A stretch of 64,000 nucleotides of DNA from Vibrio metschnikovii CIP 69.14. GTDB lineage: Bacteria; Pseudomonadota; Gammaproteobacteria; Enterobacterales; Vibrionaceae. The DNA lies in assembly GCF_000176155.1 (NCBI RefSeq), contig NZ_ACZO01000006.1, forward strand, positions 558,001 through 622,000. Direction: 5' to 3'. The notes under the pieces were generated by a model that saw nothing but the letters and a program-made list of their open reading frames with translations, had not been told where the DNA came from and ran no database searches. Position 1 is the first letter of the stretch. Each line of letters starts with the position of its first letter. The translations under genes were made by a program, and so were the position numbers. Below, one piece after another: positions 9,117-19,831 of this stretch.

Positions 9117-9825
9117 CCACTATATGCCAGAGAATCTGGCTAAAGCGATTGTTAACCCGCTTTTTCCGGCTTTAGACAGCCAATTACGCGCAGGGCGCCA
9201 TGTGTCCAGCGATGATTTAGATAACCATGCGTTTCTCAGTGATTTTGAGCCAGAGTTAGCACTTTTTTATCAGCGCTATAATACTGAGTTAGTTCGTGCG
9301 CCCGAGGGCTTTTTTTACTTACGTCCACGTTCTACCTCATTGATCAATCGCAGTGTTTTGTCTGAATTAGATATGCTGGTTGGTAAGGTGCTGTGCTTCT
9401 TATATCTAAGCCCAGAGCGTCTTGCCCATGAAGGCTTATTCACGTATCAAGAACTCTATGAAGAGTTATTGAGTTTGACCGATGAGAAGAAATTGATGAA
9501 GCTTGCGACCAATCGTGCGCAAGGTTCAGATTTGGATAAAGAGAAACTGTTTGAAAAAGTCCGCACTTCGTTACGTCGTTTACGCCGCCTAGGGATGATT
9601 ATCCACCTTGGCGAAACCACCAAATTTAGAATTACCGAAGCGGTATTTCGTTTTGGAGCCGATGTGCGTATTGGCGATGATTTACGTCAAGCGCAACTGC
9701 GTTTGATACGAGATGGTGAAGCCGTTGTTCATAGTCAAGAGCCCAGTCAGCAAAGCTTATTGGATACGGTATCTGCTGACGAACAACATGAAGATCAACC
9801 GACATTATGGGAAGATGAAGCATGA
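9097..9825 (+). CDS. mukE: MukE, MukBEF accessory subunit
   Basis: KITE-type tandem winged-helix protein that binds MukF and DNA in the MukBEF complex. It has 242 residues, with the highly conserved blocks [44 protein letters not shown] and [16 protein letters not shown]. The ATG at 9097 matches the known MukE N terminus ([12 protein letters not shown]). The frame is open back to 8992, but that stretch lies inside mukF and is not MukE-like. It overlaps mukF by 20 bases and mukB by ATGA. Confidence 0.95.
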   Translation: MSLTDINHYMPENLAKAIVNPLFPALDSQLRAGRHVSSDDLDNHAFLSDFEPELALFYQRYNTELVRAPEGFFYLRPRSTSLINRSVLSELDMLVGKVLCFLYLSPERLAHEGLFTYQELYEELLSLTDEKKLMKLATNRAQGSDLDKEKLFEKVRTSLRRLRRLGMIIHLGETTKFRITEAVFRFGADVRIGDDLRQAQLRLIRDGEAVVHSQEPSQQSLLDTVSADEQHEDQPTLWEDEA

Positions 9826-12800
9826 TTGAAAGAGGTAAGTATCAATCGCTGACCATGATCAATTGGAACGGCTTTTTCGCACGTACTTTTGATATTGATA
9901 ATTTGGTGACGACGTTATCGGGCGGCAATGGGGCGGGTAAATCAACCACGATGGCGGCGTTTATCACCGCATTAATTCCCGATCAAAGTTTACTGCATTT
10001 TCGAAATACCACAGAAGCGGGCAGCTCTCAAGCCTCTCGTGATAAAGGCCTGTACGGTAAATTACAACCTGGTGCCTGCTATGCGGCATTGGATGTGGTC
10101 AATTCTCGCCATCAACGCTTACTGTTTGCAGTAAAACTTCAACAAGTTGCCGGCCGTGATAAAAAAGTCGATATTAAACCTTTTGTGATTCAGGGTTTAC
10201 CTAGTCATATCAAACCGACGGATATTTTGATTGAAAGTGTTTCTGATCAACACGCTCGAGTGAGACAGCTCAATGAAGTCAAAGATGCCGTTCATGCTAT
10301 TGAAGGTGCGCATTTTAAATCGTTCAGTTCCATCGTCGATTATCATAGCCACATGTTTGAATTTGGTGTGGTACCGAAAAAACTGCGTAATAGCAGCGAC
10401 CGATCAAAGTTTTATCGCCTCATTGAAGCGTCTTTGTACGGCGGTATTTCCAGCGCGATTACCCGTTCATTACGCGATTACTTACTGCCACAAAATGGTG
10501 GGGTGAAAAAAGCGTTTCAAGATATGGAGTCAGCGCTGCGAGAAAACCGCATGACGCTGGAAGCGATTAAAAACACCCAAGCCGATCGTGATCTGTTCAA
10601 ACATTTAATCACCGAATCGACCCAATATGTTGCCGCAGACTACATGCGTCACGCCAATGAACGTCGCAGTAAAGTGCAGCAAACGTTGACGTTACGCCAA
10701 GAATTATTCAGCGCTCGAGATACGCTTCTGGAACACAATCGGCTATTGAATCAAGTGCACGAAGAGCTGGAAACGCTGCTTGAACAAGAAGCTGCGCTAG
10801 AACAGGATCATCAAAGTGCAGCCGATCATCTGCAGTTAGTACAAAATGCCCTTCGTCAGCAAGAAAAAATCGCCCGTTATCAAGACGATCTTGAAGAGTT
10901 GAGTCTGCGTCTTGAAGAGCAGCTAATGGTGGTTGAAGAAGCGCAAGAGCGCTTAGTGATGGTTGAAGACCAAGCCACTGCGGCTGAAGAGGAAGTCGAT
11001 AGTCTGAAAACTCAGCTTGCAGATTATCAGCAAGCGTTGGACATTCAGCAAACGCGAGCTTTGCAGTATCAACAAGCAATGCAAGCCTTGGCAAAAGCAC
11101 GTCAGCAGCTCGCTGATGATAGCTTGACGGCAGAAAGTGCTCAGACGGTGATGATTGAGCTGAGCGGACGCCAAGAGTCAACCACCCACGAATTACTGGC
11201 GGTTAAACATAAGCTCGATATGTCTTCGGCCGCTTCCGCGCGGTTTAACGAAGCCTTGCATTTAGTGAGCTGCGTTTTAGGTGAGGTCACTCGTAGCCAA
11301 GCGGCAGAGCATGCAAACCAATTACTCGCTCAAGCGCAGCAAGCACAGCAACTCGTACAGAATGAAGCGCTTTGGTATGAACAGCAGCGCGATTTACAGC
11401 ACCGTATCGAACAGCAACAATCTGTGCGTCAATCGGTGACTGATTATCACCAGCAATTTCAGGTGATGATTGATGATCCATCCCAATTGCAGCAAGAACG
11501 CGAGAAGCATCTCGCTCTGTTAGAAGAGCTTGATGAGGCACAAGAAGTGCTACGCGATCAGCGTAGTCAACAGCGTGGTCTTGAACAAGAACAACGCAAT
11601 GCTATCAAACAGTTGGAGCTAAAAGCGCCAGCTTGGCATCAAGCGATAGAAGCATTACAGCTATTGCGTGAGCAAAGTGGGGCGGGCTTAGACAGTCGAC
11701 AGTCGGTAATGACTGAGATGCAAAGCATTTTAGAGCGTGAAAAACACCAATCGGCTCAGAAAGATGCGTTAGCTCAACGTCGTGAGCAATTAGAGAAAGA
11801 TATCGAACGCTTGGCTTCACCGGGCGGATCGAATGATCCTCGCCTTAAAGGCCTTGCCGATACCCTTGGTGGCGTTCTACTTTCTGAAATTTATGATGAC
11901 ATAACGTTAGAAGATGCGCCGTACTTCAGTGCTATGTACGGTCCGGCTCGTCACGCCATTGTGGTCTCTGATCTTTCAGGCATCAAAGAAAAACTGGTCG
12001 AGTTAGACGACTGTCCAGAAGATCTTTATCTGATTGAGGGCGATATTGATGCGTTCGATGATAGCTCATTTAATGCCGCAGAATTAGAAGGTGCGGTCTG
12101 TGTTCAGCTCAATCAGCGTCAAATGCGCTATTCCCGTTTTCCAAAAATCCCACTGTTTGGGCGTGCAGCTCGTGAGCAACGTTTAGAGCTACTGCGCGAT
12201 GAGCGTGATGAAGTCGTCGAAGCGCATGCTAAGGCCGCGTTTGATTCACAAAAGTTACAGCGCTTATACCGCAGTTTTAATGATTTTGTTGCTCAGCATT
12301 TGCAGGTGGCGTTTGAGTCGGATCCTGAACAAGCACTCAGTCAAGCTCGTGACGCGCTCAATCATCTTGCTCGCCAGTTAGTCGAGTTAGAGCATCAACA
12401 ACAGCAACAAACCAGTCGACGTCAACTGAGTAAACAGGCATTAGCACTATTAGAGAATATTGCGCCTCATTTACGCTTGTTGTCTGAATCTGGATTAACC
12501 CAACGAGCCGCAGATATTGACGCCAAGTTAGCTCAGTTAGTGGAAGCGAAAGCTTGGCTTCATGCTCATGGTAAAACGGTTGAACAACTGGCGCCGATTG
12601 CTTCAGCGTTAGAGGTCGATCCTGAGCAGTTTGAAGTCTTAGAACAGCAATATCTTGCCGCGGATCGCGGGCTACAACAACTCAAAACGCAAATTTTTGC
12701 CCTCGCTGATTTGGTTGAACGTCGTCACCACTTTGCCTACGCAGATTCGGTGGATCTTCTCAATCAAAGTAGCGAACTCAGTGAGCAGCTAAAAGCCAAG

Positions 12801-14279
12801 TTAGTTCAAGCTGAGAGCCTGCGTCAGCGTACTCGCGAAGAGTTAAAACAAGCACAAGCGCAATTCAATCAGTACAACCAAGTGTTGGCATCGTTGAAAA
12901 GTGCTCATCAGGCTAAATTGGAAACGATGCAAGAGTTTAAGCAAGAACTACAGGAATTTGGCGTACATCCAGATGAAAACGCATTATTCAGAGCTCAGCA
13001 GCGCCGTGATGAACTGCATGAACGTTTGCACAGCTCTCGTAGCCGTAAGAGTCACTATGAGCGGACAATCACCTCAACCGAAATTGAGATGAAATCGCTT
13101 GCCAAGCGATTGAAAAAATTAGAAAAAGAGTATCAAGATTTACGTACTTTCGTTGTCAATGCCAAAGCCGGATGGTGTGCGGTACTTCGTTTAGCCCGCC
13201 AAAATGATGTTGAACGTCGTTTGCATAAACGTGAATTGGCTTATTTATCGGCTGACGAGTTACGCTCCATGTCGGATAAATCGCTCGGGGCGCTACGTCT
13301 TGCCGTGGCGAATAATGAGACGCTGCGTGATGCGCTGCGCCACTCGGAGGATAATGCGTACCCTGAACGTAAGGTGCTGTTTTACATTGCGGTTTATCAG
13401 CACTTACGTGAACGAATTCGACAAGATATTATTCGTACCGATGATCCTGTTGAAGCGATTGAAGAGATGGAAGTCGAGCTAGCTCGCCTAACAGAAGAGC
13501 TGACTCAGCGGGAAAACCGCTTAGCGATCAGCTCAGATTCGGTGGCGAGCATTATTCGTAAAACCATTCAACGTGAACAAAACCGGATCCGCATGCTTAA
13601 CCAAGGGCTCTCGAATATCGCTTTTGGGCAAGTGAATGGCGTGCGTTTAAATGTCAAAGTTCGTGAAAGCCATGAAGTTCTTCTCAGTGGTTTAGCCGAG
13701 CAGCAGGCTCAACATAAAGATCTGTTTGAAAGCTCACGTTATACTTTCTCAGAAGCGATGGCGAAGCTATTCCAACGAGTGAATCCTCATATCGATATGG
13801 GGCAGCGTTCACCACAAATATTGGGTGAAGAGTTGCTCGATTACCGTAACTATCTTGAGTTGAGTGTTGAAGTTAATCGCGGTTCAGATGGATGGTTACA
13901 AGCCGAATCGGGCGCATTGTCAACGGGTGAAGCAATTGGTACTGGCCAATCTATCTTACTGATGGTCGTACAGAGCTGGGAAGAAGAATCTCGTCGTCTA
14001 CGCAGTAAAGATATTATCCCATGCCGTTTATTGTTCTTAGATGAGGCAGCACGTTTAGACGCTAAATCAATAGCAACGCTATTTGAACTGTGTGAACGTT
14101 TGGATATGCAATTATTGATTGCGGCTCCAGAAAATATCAGCCCAGAAAGAGGGACCACCTATAAACTGGTGCGTAAGGTATTTAAAGATCATGAACACGT
14201 GCATGTGGTCGGACTGCGTGGCTTTACTAGTGAAAAACCAAAAAATGAGTCTTTGCCACTGGCCGATGCTGTCAGCTAA
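9822..14279 (+). CDS. mukB: MukB, SMC-like ATPase of MukBEF condensin
   Basis: SMC-type chromosome structure protein of 1485 residues, the size of E. coli MukB. The N-terminal head has the Walker [10 protein letters not shown] (residues 34-42). A first coiled-coil arm, rich in Gln, Glu and Leu, runs to about 660. The hinge is about 665-785 ([15 protein letters not shown] and the Tyr- and Asp-rich stretch after it), followed by a second long coiled coil. The C-terminal head carries the signature [13 protein letters not shown] (about 1362) and Walker [14 protein letters not shown] (about 1402-1414). It is the last gene of its operon and is followed at once by a strong terminator. Confidence 0.97.
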   Translation: MIERGKYQSLTMINWNGFFARTFDIDNLVTTLSGGNGAGKSTTMAAFITALIPDQSLLHFRNTTEAGSSQASRDKGLYGKLQPGACYAALDVVNSRHQRLLFAVKLQQVAGRDKKVDIKPFVIQGLPSHIKPTDILIESVSDQHARVRQLNEVKDAVHAIEGAHFKSFSSIVDYHSHMFEFGVVPKKLRNSSDRSKFYRLIEASLYGGISSAITRSLRDYLLPQNGGVKKAFQDMESALRENRMTLEAIKNTQADRDLFKHLITESTQYVAADYMRHANERRSKVQQTLTLRQELFSARDTLLEHNRLLNQVHEELETLLEQEAALEQDHQSAADHLQLVQNALRQQEKIARYQDDLEELSLRLEEQLMVVEEAQERLVMVEDQATAAEEEVDSLKTQLADYQQALDIQQTRALQYQQAMQALAKARQQLADDSLTAESAQTVMIELSGRQESTTHELLAVKHKLDMSSAASARFNEALHLVSCVLGEVTRSQAAEHANQLLAQAQQAQQLVQNEALWYEQQRDLQHRIEQQQSVRQSVTDYHQQFQVMIDDPSQLQQEREKHLALLEELDEAQEVLRDQRSQQRGLEQEQRNAIKQLELKAPAWHQAIEALQLLREQSGAGLDSRQSVMTEMQSILEREKHQSAQKDALAQRREQLEKDIERLASPGGSNDPRLKGLADTLGGVLLSEIYDDITLEDAPYFSAMYGPARHAIVVSDLSGIKEKLVELDDCPEDLYLIEGDIDAFDDSSFNAAELEGAVCVQLNQRQMRYSRFPKIPLFGRAAREQRLELLRDERDEVVEAHAKAAFDSQKLQRLYRSFNDFVAQHLQVAFESDPEQALSQARDALNHLARQLVELEHQQQQQTSRRQLSKQALALLENIAPHLRLLSESGLTQRAADIDAKLAQLVEAKAWLHAHGKTVEQLAPIASALEVDPEQFEVLEQQYLAADRGLQQLKTQIFALADLVERRHHFAYADSVDLLNQSSELSEQLKAKLVQAESLRQRTREELKQAQAQFNQYNQVLASLKSAHQAKLETMQEFKQELQEFGVHPDENALFRAQQRRDELHERLHSSRSRKSHYERTITSTEIEMKSLAKRLKKLEKEYQDLRTFVVNAKAGWCAVLRLARQNDVERRLHKRELAYLSADELRSMSDKSLGALRLAVANNETLRDALRHSEDNAYPERKVLFYIAVYQHLRERIRQDIIRTDDPVEAIEEMEVELARLTEELTQRENRLAISSDSVASIIRKTIQREQNRIRMLNQGLSNIAFGQVNGVRLNVKVRESHEVLLSGLAEQQAQHKDLFESSRYTFSEAMAKLFQRVNPHIDMGQRSPQILGEELLDYRNYLELSVEVNRGSDGWLQAESGALSTGEAIGTGQSILLMVVQSWEEESRRLRSKDIIPCRLLFLDEAARLDAKSIATLFELCERLDMQLLIAAPENISPERGTTYKLVRKVFKDHEHVHVVGLRGFTSEKPKNESLPLADAVS

Positions 14280-14300
14280 GCTGAGTCACTTGTAAATAAA

Positions 14301-14327
14301 AAGCGCCTTGATGATAAGGCGCTTTTT
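14301..14327 (+). terminator. Rho-independent terminator of the muk operon
   Basis: AAGCGCCTT and AAGGCGCTT form a 9-bp stem with a short loop, followed by TTTTTT, 21 bases after the mukB stop. This is a classic intrinsic terminator on the plus strand. Confidence 0.9.
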
Positions 14328-14689
14328 TATGATCATTGTTGTCTTCGCTGAATGGGTATTGATGTTGGGAGGACATTAAAGTTTGAAACCTTTCTACTTC
14401 CGAAGCTCGCTTCCATCGCGGCTACCAGAGACCACATGTAACAATAAAGATTGAAACTTAGACTCAATCAACGTGGCTATCCTAAGAAAAAGTGTGACTA
14501 CAAAGTTCGAAATTCATTTCTGGACATAAACGTGTCAGTGATTTTGCTAATTTGGTAGCCATTGAATTAGTTTAGGTATCACAAAGTATCTTAGTGAAGT
14601 ATCCAGTATTGCAGATGCAGACCAATTCAGATTAGGTGTCTGCTCGACACCTCTCATTCTTGTTAAGTGTTTTTGCACTGATACCAATG
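14328..14689. other. AT-rich non-coding flank of the Fic gene
   Basis: No convincing gene is present in this roughly 360-base stretch. One small perfect inverted repeat (AGGTGTC-TGCTC-GACACCT, 14634-14652) lies 38 bases beyond the Fic stop codon; it has no T tract on either side. The composition is AT-richer than neighbouring coding DNA, consistent with an acquired segment. Confidence 0.5.
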
Positions 14690-16039
14690 CTAATCAATCT
14701 TGAGGCGTGACCTAAGGTTTCTTGGAGCTATATATCCCATTTGACGCCCTTTGATTGGATGTTTAATCAGCAACCCAAGCTCCGACAACTTATCTAAATA
14801 CGCTCTGGCGGCTGTTGATGATACATTAAACTCAACCTGACACTCCTTTACAGTAAACTCTCGCCCTGCATCTTCTAGAGCTTTTTTTATGATAGTAATA
14901 TGGGGAAGTTTGAACTCATTAAAGTAAGGCGATTTATGTATATCCAAGCGGGTTTTTTGAATTTCATCAATTTTGTTTTGAATATACTTTGTAAAGTCCT
15001 CTAGCGCGCGAATTATGATATTCATATTAAAATCAATGAAGTGGGTGACATCAAAGTTATCTGTTTCTGTTTTCACAAATGCACGTGCATATTTATTCTT
15101 TGAACTTTTTAGCAACGATGAAATTGACACATATTGGAAATTGTCATAACCACTTTTAAGCAAGAACCAATAAAACAAAGCTCTCGCCGTTCTGCCGTTA
15201 CCATCACTGAAAGGATGAATATAACCAACCATAAAATGAATAATTATGGCTTTGACAATTGGATGTATGAATTCATTATCTAGGTGCTCTGTATTTGCGA
15301 ATTCACATAAACTATAAAGAAGCCCAGCCAATTTATCCGCATCTGGTGCTTCATGAATAGTTTCATTATATAAAACGTCTTTTACCGCTATCGGTGTATC
15401 CCTGATCATTCCCGCAATATGATCATTCTCACATACATTCTGCGTAGCAACTTGATTAAAACGCTGAATTAGTTCAATCGATAACGGCTCGTCAATTACA
15501 GTCTTAGCATATGTCATTAGTTGATAATTATTAACAATCATCTTTTCTGAGAAATCTCTAGGCTCTCTACCTGTTGAAAGCATTTCTTTAGCAACAGGTC
15601 TTGTTGTCGCTGCCCCTTCTAGCTGTGCGCTAGTTATGGCTTCTTCCATGATAAGACTGGCTGACAAGAACCCTTGTCGATTACCAACACCTAACTCTAA
15701 GTGCTTTAAAGTAGAAAGACGCTCAATCTTATGTATCTTAGCCATGAGAGAAGACGGACTATAGCGCAAAAGCTCGAGCTTACCATCGGTATCATAAGCA
15801 AATAATTTATCAATAGTTTCTAAGTTTCTACGGAGCTTTAGTACAAACCATGCCGCTTGCTTATGCTCTTTGAATTGAGGGGTTCTGGCAATAAACTCAT
15901 CCCATGATAAGTAATCCCCCTTTGAACTAAACCCGCAAAGCTTTGGCTCTACTAGCGGCCACATATCTTGTGGAAGTAAAGCTAATTCATTCTCTCTTTT
16001 CAAAGGTGGTACCTCAATACCAAAGATCTTTTTTTTCAT
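14690..16039 (-). CDS. Fic-domain protein with N-terminal inhibitory helix
   Basis: Predicted AMP (or other nucleotide) transferase of 449 residues. The core motif HPFSDGNGRTAR (residues 275-286) keeps the catalytic His275 and the nucleotide-binding Gly-Asn-Gly-Arg. An N-terminal SAQLEG (137-142) fits the (S/T)xxxE(G/N) inhibitory motif, whose Glu blocks the active site, so this is a class II, self-inhibited Fic. The C terminus (about 390-449) looks like a winged helix-turn-helix (FTVKECQVEFNVSSTAARAYLDKL), suggesting DNA binding or autoregulation. It stands alone, with no small antitoxin next to it and AT-rich flanks. The target is unknown; it may act as a toxin, stress factor or self-regulator. 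Confidence 0.92.
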   Translation of the reverse strand: MKKKIFGIEVPPLKRENELALLPQDMWPLVEPKLCGFSSKGDYLSWDEFIARTPQFKEHKQAAWFVLKLRRNLETIDKLFAYDTDGKLELLRYSPSSLMAKIHKIERLSTLKHLELGVGNRQGFLSASLIMEEAITSAQLEGAATTRPVAKEMLSTGREPRDFSEKMIVNNYQLMTYAKTVIDEPLSIELIQRFNQVATQNVCENDHIAGMIRDTPIAVKDVLYNETIHEAPDADKLAGLLYSLCEFANTEHLDNEFIHPIVKAIIIHFMVGYIHPFSDGNGRTARALFYWFLLKSGYDNFQYVSISSLLKSSKNKYARAFVKTETDNFDVTHFIDFNMNIIIRALEDFTKYIQNKIDEIQKTRLDIHKSPYFNEFKLPHITIIKKALEDAGREFTVKECQVEFNVSSTAARAYLDKLSELGLLIKHPIKGRQMGYIAPRNLRSRLKID

Positions 16040-16543
16040 AATCTCTAAACGAAGTTTAAAATTAAGTTGGTTTGATCATAGTACATAGAAAAAACAATAG
16101 TGCAAGGAATTGATTAAAAAGACTCATAAGCATTGATATTACTTGATTAAACAAGGGTTTGATGGAGGTTTTTTAAAATAGTTGCAACTATACCAAGTAA
16201 ATTTATATGTTCTTTTCACCATCAAGCGTAGGAAATTTTTTCTAGTGTGAGCTCTGAGTATAAATATTGGTTTGCACCATAACATATGGGGTGAGTCTAG
16301 TCTTTTACACTGTCGACTAGCTCCCCTAAGCCAAATCAGTGTTAACGAAATATGTATGAAACTCGAAAGGGGGCAAATCTGCGTTACGGTCATTGCCCTT
16401 CAGCATGGTTCTGGATAAAACCTTGTCAGAGTACAAGGTAAACTACGACAAAAAATCATCGAAAAGTTTCGAACTTTATTGTCGAGCTGCAAACTTAGTT
16501 GTCCACCGTCAATTGAATGGCGGTAATCACCATCTAATGAGTA
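16040..16543. other. AT-rich intergenic region upstream of the Fic gene
   Basis: This 504-base stretch lies between the Fic start and the stop of the ATP-grasp gene. It contains the Fic upstream region (AGAG before its ATG) and short open frames on both strands that lack ribosome binding sites and recognisable sequence. Nothing else was identified. The boundary of a possible acquired segment is probably here. Confidence 0.45.
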
Positions 16544-17518
16544 TTACCCGTTTTTTAGCCCAAATTGTTTCGCGGCATAAGCGACTCGCTCGGCTGGGGT
16601 CGGATAAATCAGTGGTGACCCGATACTTTCAATATGCTGTAACCTTGGTAGTAAGCCAGCACCATTAGCGGTTTGAATCGCTAAACCTGGGCGGGCATTA
16701 AGCTCAAGCACCATCGGACCTTCTTCTTTATCAAGGACCATATCAGTTCCAATATAACCCAATCCAGTCATTTCCCATGCACTGGCCGCTAAGGTTAATA
16801 AGCGTTCCCAATGCGGTACCGTAAGCTCAGATAATGATCTTCCGGTATCGGGATGATGGGTCACTGGGCGATTGAACTGTACAGCACGTACCGCTTTACC
16901 CGATCCGAGATCAACGCCTACTCCCACCGCTCCTTGGTGTAAGTTAGCCTTGCCATCTGAAGCAGAGGTAGAAAGCCGCATCATTGCCATTACTGGGTAG
17001 CCTTTAAAGACGATGATCCGTACATCGGGAACGCCTTCATAGCTGAAACCATCAAAGCAGTCATCAAATTTGATTAGGTTTTCGATCACGGCAACGTCAT
17101 TTTTACCACCCAGCGAGAAGAGACCAGCTAAAGCGTTACTGACGTGTCGTTCCACATCTTCTTTATTAATGGTCGAGCCAGAGGGCTTGGTGTAAATGCC
17201 ATCTTTGTGTGAGGTGATGACTAAGATACCCTTGCCGCCACTGCCTCGTGCTGGTTTGATAACAAAGCCCGGCCACTCTTTGACCATCTCGTGAATGCGC
17301 CTAACATCGCCTTGGTTGCTGATCACGCCAATCAGCTTTGGCACCGTACAACCTGCGCGTTGAGCAATCAGTTTTGTTTGCAGTTTATCGTCAACCAGAG
17401 GGTATTTGGAGCGATCATTATAGCGACCAATATAGCTATGATTACGCTTATTCATGCCCATGATCCCCTTGCGGCGTAGCTTGAAAGGGGAGGTGTATTC
17501 AGAAAGAGAAAAAAACAT
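16544..17518 (-). CDS. RimK-like ATP-grasp ligase (alpha-L-glutamate ligase-related)
   Basis: Predicted cytoplasmic ATP-grasp enzyme of 324 residues that should form a peptide-type (amide) bond through an acyl phosphate. Visible are the ATP-binding loop FVIKPARGSGGKG (residues 85-97), ENLI and the metal-binding C-terminal LELNARPGLAIQ. It resembles RimK and tubulin-ligase-type enzymes but belongs to the separate alpha-L-glutamate-ligase-like family that always seems to travel with a 7TM inactive transglutaminase. A good ribosome site (GGAGA, 6-base spacing) inside the end of the upstream gene supports the start at 17518. It is the last gene of a three-gene operon. Substrate and product are unknown. 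Confidence 0.85.
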   Translation of the reverse strand: MFFSLSEYTSPFKLRRKGIMGMNKRNHSYIGRYNDRSKYPLVDDKLQTKLIAQRAGCTVPKLIGVISNQGDVRRIHEMVKEWPGFVIKPARGSGGKGILVITSHKDGIYTKPSGSTINKEDVERHVSNALAGLFSLGGKNDVAVIENLIKFDDCFDGFSYEGVPDVRIIVFKGYPVMAMMRLSTSASDGKANLHQGAVGVGVDLGSGKAVRAVQFNRPVTHHPDTGRSLSELTVPHWERLLTLAASAWEMTGLGYIGTDMVLDKEEGPMVLELNARPGLAIQTANGAGLLPRLQHIESIGSPLIYPTPAERVAYAAKQFGLKNG

Positions 17519-17519
17519 A

Positions 17520-19028
17520 TTAATCTCCGTCTACCAAGGGTTTAAAGCGACGCAGTTCGGTTAAGCGATAACCGGTATACGTTCCCAATAATAAAATGCC
17601 TGCTAAGACAATTAACTGTAATCCAATAAAGTTGAAAGTTAAGTGCTGTACATAAGGGTTAGTCATGGCTAAATAAATCAGCACGGCAGTCAATAACGAG
17701 CCACCACCTTGCAGAATCACTTCTTTAGCGCCTTCCTCTTCCCAAAGGATAGACATCCGTTCAATGGTCCAAGATAAGATGATCATTGGGAAGAACGTAA
17801 TCGTTAAGCCTTCGGTCAGGCCGATTTTGAATGCGACGACAGTAAACATTGAAATGATTAAAATCACCGAGATAATCACCGCCGATATTCGGGCGACCAG
17901 CAATAAGTTTAACTTAGAGAGATAGCTACGAATGATTAAGCCTGTGCCGACAATCAATAAAAACCCGATGATCCCCGTGGTTAATTGGGTCTGGACAAAC
18001 GCGACGGCAATCAAAACGGGCATAAAAGTTCCCGAGGTTTTTAAACCAATGATCACACGTAAAAAAACCACAATCAGTGCGCCGATAGGGATCAGCATAA
18101 TATTTTTAAACATCGCTTGTTCTTCAAGCGGTAAGCTATGAATGGATAGGTTTAATAATCCATCGGCGCTGACTTTGCTGTTGGTGGCTTGTTGAGGAGA
18201 GACATCTTGCGCAATCATCGTGAAATGCACTTGGCTGTTTTGTCCACCCATCACATCAAGTAAAGAAACATTCGATTCATCCCACACCAACAAATTCGGT
18301 TGAGTCGGTTGAGTGCCAGTTTCTGGATTAAACAGCACCCATTTACTGCCGTCCCAGACTTGATTCATATGTTGGATCGATTGACGCCGACGTCCATCTT
18401 CTAGGCGAATGACGCCAACCACTTTATTAGGAATTTGTGCATACGAAAGGAGTTTTTGCGCCGCGTCGACTTTACTCATTTTATTGAGCAGTAAGGCGGC
18501 GTTTTGATTTTCTGCTTCGTTGAGCGCTTTAATCAGTTCGCGAGTAAAGGTAACGTCATCCGCTGAACGTCGATTAGCCTGCTCGATAAGCGCGATAGCT
18601 GAGGTTTCATCTGGACCGTCAAATGTTGGTTTAACCATCGGTGCGCTTGGCGGGAGAGAAATCGCGTTAGCTTGTGGATCCACCAAGAACTGAGTTTTGT
18701 AATAAATAGTCTGTGGACCTTTGGCCTGACGAATTGTCCACTCTGCACGTCGGCCACTTTCTGTAGTGACATAAGAGATACCGTAACCCGGAGAAGAGGC
18801 ATTCTCTCCAATCAACGTAAAGCCATCTTGGGTATGAGGTGCAGCAAGAGAGACTTTGACTTCCCGACCTTGCGCGTTAAATTCAATTCGCGCTTCAATG
18901 TCCCAGACTTGGCGAGTTTCACCGGGTGTCCATGGTACACCATAGCTTTGATGACGCATGACACTTAAAGTAATCCCAACCACAATCAATAAACATATGG
19001 ATAGATAAAACGGAATTCGTGACGTCAT
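17520..19028 (-). CDS. Inactive transglutaminase-7TM membrane protein (UUP1/gut family)
   Basis: Membrane protein of 502 residues. An N-terminal anchor (residues 7-24) leads to a periplasmic transglutaminase-like domain (about 35-290) and then a block of about seven membrane helices (about 308-490). The transglutaminase fold is recognisable from AQKLLSYAQIPNKVVGV and HMNQVWDGSKWVLFNPETG, with His220 kept. The catalytic Cys is missing (the SKVDAAQ stretch has none), and Asn234 stands where the Asp is expected, so it should bind rather than cleave. The gene lies between the retropepsin lipoprotein (8-base gap) and the ATP-grasp ligase (1-base gap). It probably senses or scaffolds an envelope peptide substrate, which is inference. 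Confidence 0.83.
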   Translation of the reverse strand: MTSRIPFYLSICLLIVVGITLSVMRHQSYGVPWTPGETRQVWDIEARIEFNAQGREVKVSLAAPHTQDGFTLIGENASSPGYGISYVTTESGRRAEWTIRQAKGPQTIYYKTQFLVDPQANAISLPPSAPMVKPTFDGPDETSAIALIEQANRRSADDVTFTRELIKALNEAENQNAALLLNKMSKVDAAQKLLSYAQIPNKVVGVIRLEDGRRRQSIQHMNQVWDGSKWVLFNPETGTQPTQPNLLVWDESNVSLLDVMGGQNSQVHFTMIAQDVSPQQATNSKVSADGLLNLSIHSLPLEEQAMFKNIMLIPIGALIVVFLRVIIGLKTSGTFMPVLIAVAFVQTQLTTGIIGFLLIVGTGLIIRSYLSKLNLLLVARISAVIISVILIISMFTVVAFKIGLTEGLTITFFPMIILSWTIERMSILWEEEGAKEVILQGGGSLLTAVLIYLAMTNPYVQHLTFNFIGLQLIVLAGILLLGTYTGYRLTELRRFKPLVDGD

Positions 19029-19036
19029 AATGGGCC

Positions 19037-19795
19037 TTATTTTACTTTAGTTTCTGTCTGAATGTATTGACGGCTTACATCCACCACGGCGATATCGCGA
19101 ATAAATTCCCGACCTAATAAAATAGGATGGGTCATTTGTGAACGATCAGCGAGGGTAAATTGAGATTTTTGATGAATAGGCCCCAATTTCACCCATAATT
19201 CGACCACAGCACGACGCTCTGTTTGCTCGTTGGTCGCTTGACGAATACGAACATAACGGAGAATAGGCGCTTCTATCCAATTGCTATCGTCTTTGACGCT
19301 ATTATCACCGGTAAGATGAAAACGTACCCAATTCTTGCCATTGCGTTCAAACTCTTCAACGTCGACTGCATTCAGTGAAGAAGTCGCTGCGCCAGTATCA
19401 ATTCGAGCATCAAACGACTGTTTAATACTGTCGATAGTCACGCGTTCGATTTCACCTAATACCAGATCCTGGCGAGGGATGGTTTGAGTGGCATTCACCG
19501 TGGCGAGGGAATCAGCGGATGGTGATGGTTCACTGATGATGATCGGTCGGTTGGCGAGGTCTTTTAGCTCGTACATTTCATTCTGTAAGCTAGAGACTTT
19601 ACCTTCAAGGCTATCGATATAATCCATCTGATTGCTGATATGGAGTTCTAAGTCAACGATTTTATTAGCAATGTTTGACTCAGATTGGTGAAGTGCGGCC
19701 AGCGTAGCCTGATGATATTCATCCCCCTTTAATAGTGTGCAGCCTGAGAGTAGGCTCAGTGCAACGATGGGAGCTATTCGCTTAAACATTGGCAA
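19037..19795 (-). CDS. Retropepsin-like periplasmic lipoprotein (DUF785, RimK/LysX type)
   Basis: Predicted lipoprotein of 252 residues: a signal peptide with lipobox LLSGC (Cys19), a coiled coil (about 35-82, heptad-rich), then a retropepsin-type aspartyl protease domain (about 108-245). The catalytic motif is ARIDTGAATSSL (Asp133-Thr-Gly-Ala), and the second hydrophobic-Gly motif is HPILLGREF. Databases often call the family ATP-dependent zinc protease, but no zinc site (HExxH) or ATP site is visible. It is the first gene of the operon with the 7TM protein and ATP-grasp ligase. Like other retropepsins it should work as a dimer; its substrate may be the product or target of the ligase. Confidence 0.85.
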   Translation of the reverse strand: MPMFKRIAPIVALSLLSGCTLLKGDEYHQATLAALHQSESNIANKIVDLELHISNQMDYIDSLEGKVSSLQNEMYELKDLANRPIIISEPSPSADSLATVNATQTIPRQDLVLGEIERVTIDSIKQSFDARIDTGAATSSLNAVDVEEFERNGKNWVRFHLTGDNSVKDDSNWIEAPILRYVRIRQATNEQTERRAVVELWVKLGPIHQKSQFTLADRSQMTHPILLGREFIRDIAVVDVSRQYIQTETKVK

Positions 19796-19831
19796 CCTTA
19801 TTGTTATGTGATGGTTTCATTTGTTATACCC

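Noticed and set aside
10708..11181. Open frame of 157 codons on the minus strand inside mukB
   Set aside because: It lies wholly within the coiled-coil coding region of mukB, whose biased codons leave opposite frames open. It has no ribosome site and no recognisable domain.
16139..16668. Two open frames (84 and 91 codons) in the region upstream of the Fic gene
   Set aside because: No ribosome sites and no recognisable sequence. The second runs into the ATP-grasp gene on the other strand.
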